DNA of 5,888 nucleotides, taken from Halomonas sp. (GTDB lineage: Bacteria; Pseudomonadota; Gammaproteobacteria; Pseudomonadales; Halomonadaceae). Location of the stretch: NCBI GenBank assembly GCA_007116835.1, contig SKHS01000092.1:1-5888 (forward strand), in the 5' to 3' direction. Under the pieces are notes generated by a model. That model was not told the origin of the DNA. It searched no databases and worked only from the letters and a program-made list of their open reading frames with translations. Below are positions 1 to 4,171 of the stretch, piece by piece (position 1 is the stretch's first letter; every line of letters starts with the position of its first letter). The position numbers and the translations under genes are program-made.

Positions 1-1070
1 ATGTGAAGTTAGAAAGTCGCCGTTTTTATGCTGAAAAACTGGGTGATATTGTTACCGAGCGGCTGAAAGAGTCTTTCCCCGACTTAATGGATTATTCGTT
101 CACGGCGCGCATGGAAGATAGCCTGGATGAAGTTGCTGAAGGGGAGCGCAACTGGCGAGCCCTGCTGGATGCTTTCTACAGCGAGTTCAGCCAAGAGCTT
201 AGCAAGGCGGAAAGCGACGAAGGAATGCGCCCTAATCAGCCGGTGCCGACAGATATCGACTGCCCAAGTTGTGGTCGTAAAATGCAGATTCGTACGGCGT
301 CTACCGGGGTCTTTTTAGGGTGCAGCGGTTATAACCTGCCACCCAAAGAGCGCTGTAAAACCACCATTGATCTAATTCCTGGTGAAGAAGCTGTCGCAGA
401 AGACGCAGGTGAGGAGGCAGAAACCAACGCGCTACGTGCCAAGCGTCGTTGTCAGAAGTGCGGTACGGCCATGGATAACTATCTGATCGATGAAGGTCGC
501 AAGCTGCATATCTGCGGCAATAGCCCTGATTGTGATGGTTATGAGGTTGAGACAGGTAAGTTTAAAATCAAAGGCTATGACGGCCCCGTTATTGAATGTG
601 ATAAGTGCGGTTCCGAAATGCAGCTTAAATCGGGTCGATTTGGTAAGTACTTTGGCTGCACCAACAGTGAGTGCAAGAACACGCGTAAATTATTGCGTAG
701 CGGCGATGTGGCACCACCCAAGATGGATCCGATACCAATGCCGGAACTGGCTTGCCAAAAAGTGGAAGATCATTATGTGTTACGCGATGGTGCCAGCGGT
801 TTATTCCTAGCGGCCAGCAAGTTTCCTAAAAATCGTGAAACTCGTCCGCCGCTGGTGAAAGAGCTGCAAGCCCACGCCGATGAGCTACCAGAAAAGTACC
901 ACTTTATCCTCAAGGCGCCCAGCGAAGACCCGGATGGCAGGCCTGCACAGATTCGTTATTCACGCAAAAATAAAGAGCAGTTCGTGATGACCGATGAAGA
1001 GGGTAAGGCAACCGGCTGGAAAGCGACCTTTGAGGCAGGTAAATGGCATGTGGAGGATAAACGTAAGTGA
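1..1070 (+). CDS. topA: DNA topoisomerase I, C-terminal part (5' end outside window)
   Basis: This is a type IA topoisomerase, which relaxes negative supercoils through a transient 5'-phosphotyrosine break. The fragment aligns by eye with the C-terminal part of E. coli TopA, including the stretches RRFYAEK, TASTGVFLGCSGY, LPPKERCKTTI, ETNALRAKRRC and KATGW. The catalytic tyrosine lies upstream, outside the window. Numbering from the codon at position 3, three four-cysteine zinc ribbons are visible: C87/C90/C107/C118, C150/C153/C171/C177 and C199/C202/C219/C224. Two further ribbon-like domains without the cysteine sets follow (about residues 245-355), as in E. coli, and end in a basic KRK tail. 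The GTG at position 3 is an internal valine, because E. coli reads Tyr-Val-Lys here and bases 1-2 fit a TAT codon. The frame is intact to the TGA, which overlaps the next start. Identity is very secure. Confidence 0.97.
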   Translation, partial: VKLESRRFYAEKLGDIVTERLKESFPDLMDYSFTARMEDSLDEVAEGERNWRALLDAFYSEFSQELSKAESDEGMRPNQPVPTDIDCPSCGRKMQIRTASTGVFLGCSGYNLPPKERCKTTIDLIPGEEAVAEDAGEEAETNALRAKRRCQKCGTAMDNYLIDEGRKLHICGNSPDCDGYEVETGKFKIKGYDGPVIECDKCGSEMQLKSGRFGKYFGCTNSECKNTRKLLRSGDVAPPKMDPIPMPELACQKVEDHYVLRDGASGLFLAASKFPKNRETRPPLVKELQAHADELPEKYHFILKAPSEDPDGRPAQIRYSRKNKEQFVMTDEEGKATGWKATFEAGKWHVEDKRK

Positions 1071-1528
1071 GCCCACGTTCGCGTACTAACCAATTACTTT
1101 ATCAAGCCGAGCTTTTGGTGGGACTGCCAACCGGCGATGATGAGCATGCGTATGCTCGTCAAGCGGCAATTGAAGAGAGCGCTCTGGCGCTCTTTGAGCT
1201 GGCATTGAACTCGTTGCTCAAAGAGGTGACGGAGCATGCTCGGTTAGATGACCATGACTGGCAGCGGCTGCTCGCCAATGATGGTCCTGCGGTGGCGGAG
1301 TTGCAGCGGCTGCGTGATGCGATGCAACAGCACGATAGCTGGTTATATTGGTTGGTAGCACAGCTGGAAAAACTGCACAGCGATGAGGGGGCTGCGCGAC
1401 GTACCGTGCAAAACCCTGCCATGATTGCCATAGGTAGCCAGATGACGCTTGCTGAGCAGTTGTTAGGTAACCTGACCGCTGCTAAGCAAGACATTGCCTC
1501 ACTGCGTGAAACCAGTCAGGAGTGGTAA
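1067..1528 (+). CDS. Conserved hypothetical protein, DUF6586-like, coupled to topA
   Basis: This 153-residue protein has no signal peptide, no membrane segment and no recognisable catalytic motif. It reads as almost entirely alpha-helical, rich in Leu, Ala, Glu and Gln, so it is probably a small cytoplasmic helical-bundle protein. The N-terminal pattern with TNQLLYQAELL resembles, from memory, the DUF6586 proteins encoded near topA in pseudomonads; I could not check this by search. The GTG start at 1067 overlaps the topA stop in a GTGA junction. A GGAGG at 1052-1056 sits 10 bases before it, which supports this start and implies translational coupling and cotranscription with topA. The coordinated position suggests expression with topA but does not establish a function. 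No intrinsic terminator with a T-run follows. Confidence 0.85.
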   Translation: MSPRSRTNQLLYQAELLVGLPTGDDEHAYARQAAIEESALALFELALNSLLKEVTEHARLDDHDWQRLLANDGPAVAELQRLRDAMQQHDSWLYWLVAQLEKLHSDEGAARRTVQNPAMIAIGSQMTLAEQLLGNLTAAKQDIASLRETSQEW

Positions 1529-1573
1529 TGAAGGGGTGGAAGCGATGCTGCTTAGAGGGGTGAGAAAGCTTTT

Positions 1574-1587
1574 GGCAAGCGCTTGCA
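1574..1587. promoter_or_regulatory. Perfect 12-bp palindrome resembling a LacI/GalR-family operator
   Basis: Bases 1575-1586 read GCAAGCGCTTGC, a perfect palindrome centred on CG. The 14-mer at 1574-1587 matches the general LacI/CcpA-type pattern TGNAANCGNTNNCA except at the first base. It lies 46 bases after the stop of the preceding gene and about 75 bases upstream of the promoter candidate for the YkuD gene. No LacI-type regulator or sugar gene is in the window, so the binding protein is unknown. It could also be a chance palindrome or a weak hairpin. Confidence 0.35.
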
Positions 1588-1660
1588 GTTGTCCACCGTT
1601 GAAAATTCATTTGATGACCAACTTGTTGTGCTAATGAGCGCTATTTGTTGCCGCTAACCA

Positions 1661-1690
1661 CTAACATCTAGGCCATGAATAGGGTATAAC
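1661..1690 (+). promoter_or_regulatory. Weak sigma-70-like promoter candidate for the 1745-2377 gene
   Basis: TATAAC at 1685-1690 matches the -10 consensus at five of six positions. CTAACA at 1661-1666 matches the -35 consensus at four of six, with an 18-base spacer. A start of transcription near 1697 would give a leader of about 48 bases that includes the hairpin at 1712-1728. The gap of more than 200 bases after the previous gene makes a separate promoter likely somewhere in it, but this exact site is a guess from consensus. Confidence 0.35.
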
Positions 1691-1711
1691 AATCGCAATA
1701 AATGCTTTGTT

Positions 1712-1728
1712 GGCCAGCTAGGCTGGCC
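1712..1728 (+). other. Short perfect hairpin in the leader of the YkuD gene
   Basis: GGCCAGC at 1712-1718 and GCTGGCC at 1722-1728 form a perfect, GC-rich 7-bp stem with a three-base TAG loop. No T-run follows, so it is not a typical intrinsic terminator. It ends 16 bases before the chosen ATG and six bases before the weak GAGAG Shine-Dalgarno sequence, so it could modulate translation initiation or protect the 5' end of the message. Confidence 0.5.
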
Positions 1729-1744
1729 CGTATTGAGAGCAATA

Positions 1745-2377
1745 ATGATGCCCGTAAACCGTCGCCGTTTTTTGGCCTTAGCGCTGGGTTGGCCCGCTGT
1801 GGCTAGCGCAGCAACTACTAGTGCTTACACCTCCCATCAACCCACTGACTTAGTTGAAACACTGCTTTCTCGTGCGGTTACTCCTAGGCATAGCGATGAG
1901 CTTTGGGTGTTGATTGATGACAAAGAAGCCACGCTGAGTGTATTTCGTGGCAATGCGCTGGTAGAGCGCATTGCACCGGTATCTCTTGGGCGAGGTGGTG
2001 CAAAAACGCAGCGCGTGCGTGGCGATAATGTCACGCCGCTAGGTGAGTTTCGGATTAATCGCTTTAATTATCAAAGTCAGTGGCATATCTTTATCGGTAT
2101 CGATTATCCTACGCCACCGCATGCCCGAATGGCGCTTGAAAAAGGTATCTATTCCCAGGCGGATTATGATGCATACTTCGATTACTATCGACGTCATGGC
2201 TCTCCGCCTCAGAACACGGCATTGGGCGGTGCAATTGGTATACATGGTATCGGTCGTGGTGATCCAGATATTCATGGTCAATACCACTGGACCCAAGGAT
2301 GTGTGGCCGTTACTAATGAGCAAATCGAGCGTGTAGCATCGTTGGTAGGAGTTGGTACCCGCGTAGTGATTCGCTAG
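1745..2377 (+). CDS. Small exported YkuD-fold L,D-transpeptidase-like protein, probable Tat substrate
   Basis: This 210-residue periplasmic YkuD-domain protein probably acts on peptidoglycan tetrapeptides or on the Lpp-peptidoglycan bond. The N-terminus carries NRRRFLALA (residues 5-13), a twin-arginine-like motif, then a short hydrophobic stretch and a likely cleavage site after ASA near residue 22. The YkuD domain spans about residues 50-210. It includes TPLGEF, the catalytic-type His in IGIHG (H167) and the Cys in TQGCVAVTN (C186). That signature has Ala and Thr-Asn after the cysteine, as in YafK/DpaA-type and other short YkuD proteins, rather than the GCIR of ErfK/YbiS. ATG 1745 was chosen over the upstream TTG at 1733 because GAGAG at 1735-1739 lies five bases before it; ATG 1748 is an alternative with an eight-base spacing. 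It precedes the lpp-like gene on the same strand. No LysM or other wall-binding domain is present. The family is secure; the exact reaction is not. Confidence 0.9.
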   Translation: MMPVNRRRFLALALGWPAVASAATTSAYTSHQPTDLVETLLSRAVTPRHSDELWVLIDDKEATLSVFRGNALVERIAPVSLGRGGAKTQRVRGDNVTPLGEFRINRFNYQSQWHIFIGIDYPTPPHARMALEKGIYSQADYDAYFDYYRRHGSPPQNTALGGAIGIHGIGRGDPDIHGQYHWTQGCVAVTNEQIERVASLVGVGTRVVIR

Positions 2378-2421
2378 GCTTGTGAAGTTGAAGGAAGTTT
2401 TAGGTTTTGAATAGGTGGCTA

Positions 2422-2448
2422 TAGACAACCGCTGTGGACTATTATAAA
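2422..2448 (+). promoter_or_regulatory. Alternative promoter candidate upstream of lpp
   Basis: TAGACA at 2422-2427 and TATAAA at 2443-2448 each match the sigma-70 consensus at five of six positions. The spacer is only 15 bases, shorter than the preferred 16-18. If used, transcription would start near 2455 and the leader would be about 145 bases. Confidence 0.25.
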
Positions 2449-2455
2449 ACAGCGT

Positions 2456-2483
2456 TTGACTTCTGTGCCTCGGTGCGTAACCT
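2456..2483 (+). promoter_or_regulatory. Promoter candidate for lpp
   Basis: TTGACT at 2456-2461 matches the -35 consensus at five of six positions. TAACCT at 2478-2483 is a poorer -10 element (three of six), with a 16-base spacer. Transcription would start near 2490, placing both hairpins at 2505-2557 in the leader. The gap of more than 220 bases and the highly expressed type of gene downstream make a dedicated promoter here likely, but the choice between this and the site at 2422-2448 is uncertain. Confidence 0.35.
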
Positions 2484-2504
2484 TGGCGCAGGTCGCTGTA
2501 AAGA

Positions 2505-2519
2505 ACCTGCATCGCAGGT
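2505..2519 (+). other. Inverted repeat / hairpin in the lpp leader (first of two)
   Basis: ACCTGC at 2505-2510 and GCAGGT at 2514-2519 are perfect complements around a three-base ATC centre. As RNA this is a compact 6-bp hairpin; as DNA it is a 15-base dyad that could bind a dimeric regulator. It is separated by one base from the larger inverted repeat that follows. Confidence 0.5.
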
Positions 2520-2520
2520 A

Positions 2521-2557
2521 GACAAAGTTAATCTAACGCTTTAGCCTTAACTTTGTC
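2521..2557 (+). other. Long inverted repeat / hairpin in the lpp leader (second of two)
   Basis: GACAAAGTTAA at 2521-2531 pairs perfectly with TTAACTTTGTC at 2547-2557. Inside the 15-base loop, CTAA (2533-2536) can also pair with TTAG (2541-2544), leaving a four-base CGCT loop. The total is 15 pairs with a small internal loop. It ends 43 bases before the lpp start and is not followed by a T-run, so it is not a standard terminator. A 5' stem-loop that stabilises a highly expressed message is the simplest reading; an operator is possible. Confidence 0.65.
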
Positions 2558-2588
2558 ATACCCTTAACGTTGTACCCAAGGAAGACTC

Positions 2589-2594
2589 AAGGAG
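2589..2594 (+). promoter_or_regulatory. Strong ribosome binding site of lpp
   Basis: AAGGAG lies six bases before ATG 2601 and is the best Shine-Dalgarno match among the complete genes here, in keeping with a high-expression gene. A second CAAGGA at 2577-2582 repeats the CAAGGA at 2588-2593 but is too far upstream to be the working site. Confidence 0.85.
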
Positions 2595-2600
2595 AACACT

Positions 2601-2864
2601 ATGACTTTGAAGACTACTCTGAAGATGACCGCCGCTGCCGCTTCTCTGGCAATCTTGGCTGGTTGTGCTTCTACCAGCGCTCTGGAAGAAGTTCGCATGA
2701 CTGCTGAATCTGCACAGGCTGATGCCGCAGAAGCACGCAGCATGGCTTCACAAGCAATGAACACTGCTAACCAAGCTCAGCGCGATGCGCAAGCTGCTCT
2801 GCAGATGTCTCAGCAGAACCGTGAAGAAATGAACCGCATGTTCCAGCGTTCCATGCAGAAGTAA
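2601..2864 (+). CDS. lpp: Lpp/OprI-type alanine-zipper outer-membrane lipoprotein
   Basis: This 87-residue murein-lipoprotein-like protein has a lipoprotein signal peptide with basic n-region, hydrophobic core and lipobox LAGC, placing the lipidated cysteine at residue 22. Ala at +2 predicts outer-membrane sorting. The mature part of 66 residues is close to OprI in length and somewhat longer than E. coli Lpp. It is one continuous helix with Ala, Met and Leu recurring at heptad positions, fitting a trimeric coiled coil. It ends in Gln-Lys; in E. coli the C-terminal lysine is the residue joined to peptidoglycan by L,D-transpeptidases, but the usual preceding Arg is Gln here. Codon use is strongly biased (Glu all GAA, Asn all AAC, mostly CTG for Leu), as expected for an abundant protein. 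Both neighbours are YkuD proteins. It has its own strong ribosome binding site and terminator, so it is probably monocistronic. Confidence 0.93.
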   Translation: MTLKTTLKMTAAAASLAILAGCASTSALEEVRMTAESAQADAAEARSMASQAMNTANQAQRDAQAALQMSQQNREEMNRMFQRSMQK

Positions 2865-2875
2865 TTCTGCCTGGG

Positions 2876-2899
2876 CCTTAAACCCCAACCGGTTTAAGG
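2876..2899 (+). other. Hairpin in the lpp 3' untranslated region
   Basis: CCTTAAACC at 2876-2884 pairs perfectly with GGTTTAAGG at 2891-2899 around a six-base loop. G2875 and T2900 can add a wobble pair in the RNA. It starts 11 bases after the stop codon and has no T-run, so it is separate from the terminator that follows. It probably acts as a barrier to 3' exonucleases or as a backup pause site. Confidence 0.65.
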
Positions 2900-2912
2900 T
2901 TGCTGTAGATGT

Positions 2913-2942
2913 AAAAAAACCCCGCCTTGGCGGGGTTTTTTT
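2913..2942. terminator. Bidirectional intrinsic terminator between convergent genes
   Basis: CCCCGCC at 2920-2926 and GGCGGGG at 2929-2935 form a GC-only stem, flanked by seven A on the left and seven T on the right. The element is a perfect inverted repeat of two 14-base arms around TT and gives a T-run on both strands. It sits between lpp (plus) and the LysM L,D-transpeptidase gene (minus, stop at 2953) and should end transcription from both sides. Confidence 0.95.
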
Positions 2943-2952
2943 GTGTCAGCGG

Positions 2953-4077
2953 TTAGGCGTCTTGCTCGGTGAGTGTGCTGGTAGAGAGCTCAATTTCTTC
3001 AAACAAACCATCCAGCTGAGCAGGTGGCTCTTCAGGAGCTGGAGCGGGGGCTTGCGGGCCGTAGAGTGCTATCAAACGACCGTTAGGGTTTTCTACCGCT
3101 AGCTTGACCTGCGCATAATCTACCTCCGCTTGGTCTGCAGCAAGCTCGCTGACGCGCTCGATAGCGTGAAGCAATGGTTCAAAGTCGCCTACGTTCTCCT
3201 CAAGCTGAGGGTATGACTGCACAAATAGCGTGCCGTCTTCTCCCCAGCCAGCTTTAAAGGGAGCGTCCATCAGGTTGACCTGGGTGCCGCTTGGTAGACG
3301 ATCGTAAAGTGATTCAATATCTTCAGGGTACATACGGATGCAGCCGCGACTGACTCGCATGCCTACGCCTTCAGGGCGGTTGGTGCCATGAATCAAGTAG
3401 CTAGGCATTGCCAATAAAATGGCGTGACGACCCAGAGGGTTGTCTGGCCCTGGAGGTACAATAGAGGGCGCTGGTTCGCCGCGTGCCGCTGCTTCACGGC
3501 GCATAGATGCTGGAGGGGCCCACGCAGGATCTTTGACTTTAATAGTGGTGCGTGTGATGCCTATCGGCGTCGCAAACTCTTCCCGGCCGACGCTGACAGG
3601 GTAGGTTTCGACAATGCCTGGGTTGTCGGCGGGGTAGTAGTAAAGTCGCAGTTCGGAAAGGTTGATGACGACGCCTTCGCGAGCGGCAGGTGGCAAAATA
3701 TAGCGGGTGGGAATAACAACTTCCGTACCTTCGCCAGGCACCCATAAGCTGACGTCAGGGTTGGCCATACGGATTTCTTCGTAGCCGATGTTATGGCGAC
3801 GAGCAATATCAATCAGAGTGTCTTTCGGGTTGTCGACGGTTACCGTGTAGTGTTCGCCGATAATGTCGCCGCTTTCCGGTAAGCGAAAGTGGCCGCGAGG
3901 CAGTTCGCGCTTTTCAGCTACGTCGTTGGCGCTGGTGTTTGCTGCTTCAGAAATCGACGTGGAGCTGTCGGTCTGTTCAGCTGACGACTGCGCATATACT
4001 GGTCCCGTAAGACTTGCTGATAACAAGACAGCCAGGCTGGTGGGGCCCCAAAGGGAAAAAAGCTTACGAGTGTTCAT
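2953..4077 (-). CDS. LysM-containing L,D-transpeptidase, ErfK/YbiS type
   Basis: This 374-residue periplasmic enzyme is of the type that makes meso-DAP cross-links or attaches Lpp to peptidoglycan. Residues 1-29 form a Sec signal peptide with probable cleavage after VYA. A Ser/Thr/Glu/Ala-rich linker follows, then a LysM-like wall-binding module at about 76-125 (DTLIDIARRHNI, ANPDVSLWVPGEG). The YkuD domain at about 134-270 carries PIGITRTTI, the histidine in YLIHGTNRPEGVG (H230) and the nucleophile in SRGCIRMYPEDIE (C246), all close to E. coli ErfK/YbiS/YcfS. The C-terminal region ends in a Pro/Ala-rich then acidic tail (about 341-374) that makes it longer than the roughly 310-residue E. coli enzymes. 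AGGA at 4084-4087 lies six bases before the ATG and supports this start. It runs convergently to lpp, its likely substrate gene, and 94 bases downstream of mfd on the same strand. No clear promoter is seen in that gap, so readthrough from mfd is possible. Confidence 0.95.
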   Translation of the reverse strand: MNTRKLFSLWGPTSLAVLLSASLTGPVYAQSSAEQTDSSTSISEAANTSANDVAEKRELPRGHFRLPESGDIIGEHYTVTVDNPKDTLIDIARRHNIGYEEIRMANPDVSLWVPGEGTEVVIPTRYILPPAAREGVVINLSELRLYYYPADNPGIVETYPVSVGREEFATPIGITRTTIKVKDPAWAPPASMRREAAARGEPAPSIVPPGPDNPLGRHAILLAMPSYLIHGTNRPEGVGMRVSRGCIRMYPEDIESLYDRLPSGTQVNLMDAPFKAGWGEDGTLFVQSYPQLEENVGDFEPLLHAIERVSELAADQAEVDYAQVKLAVENPNGRLIALYGPQAPAPAPEEPPAQLDGLFEEIELSTSTLTEQDA

Positions 4078-4092
4078 GATAATTCCTGGTCA

Positions 4093-4113
4093 ATGTATAC
4101 GCTGCTAATACAT
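4093..4113. repeat. Short inverted repeat upstream of the LysM L,D-transpeptidase gene
   Basis: ATGTAT at 4093-4098 and ATACAT at 4108-4113 are inverted copies nine bases apart, 16 to 36 bases ahead of the minus-strand start codon. It is the only dyad I see in the 94-base gap between mfd and this gene. The arms are short and AT-rich, so chance occurrence is quite possible. No good -35/-10 pair and no terminator were seen in the gap. Confidence 0.25.
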
Positions 4114-4171
4114 GTTGAAGTAAGCGTTGGTTGCCATACGGCGCAGCTTAATGACAAGTTTGCCCCAAGGT

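Noticed and set aside
1528..1563. Tiny 11-codon open frame whose ATG overlaps the stop of the 153-residue gene (TAATG)
   Set aside because: It is too short to support as a gene, has no distinctive sequence, and could arise by chance after any TAATG junction.
1712..1728. Reading the hairpin as an intrinsic terminator for the topA operon
   Set aside because: No T-run follows the stem and it sits only 16 bases before a start codon, so a leader element fits better.
1733..1744. Upstream TTG start adding four residues to the first YkuD protein
   Set aside because: There is no Shine-Dalgarno sequence before it and the adjacent bases form the leader hairpin, while ATG 1745 has GAGAG at a proper distance.
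2039..2512. Open frame of 157 codons on the minus strand opposite the first YkuD gene and the lpp leader
   Set aside because: It lies mostly antisense to a well-supported YkuD domain, its translation has no recognisable domain, and its composition is irregular, as expected for a shadow frame.
2553..2581. TTGTCA at 2553-2558 as the -35 element of the lpp promoter
   Set aside because: No -10-like hexamer lies 16-18 bases downstream, and the resulting start would fall at or after the ribosome binding site.
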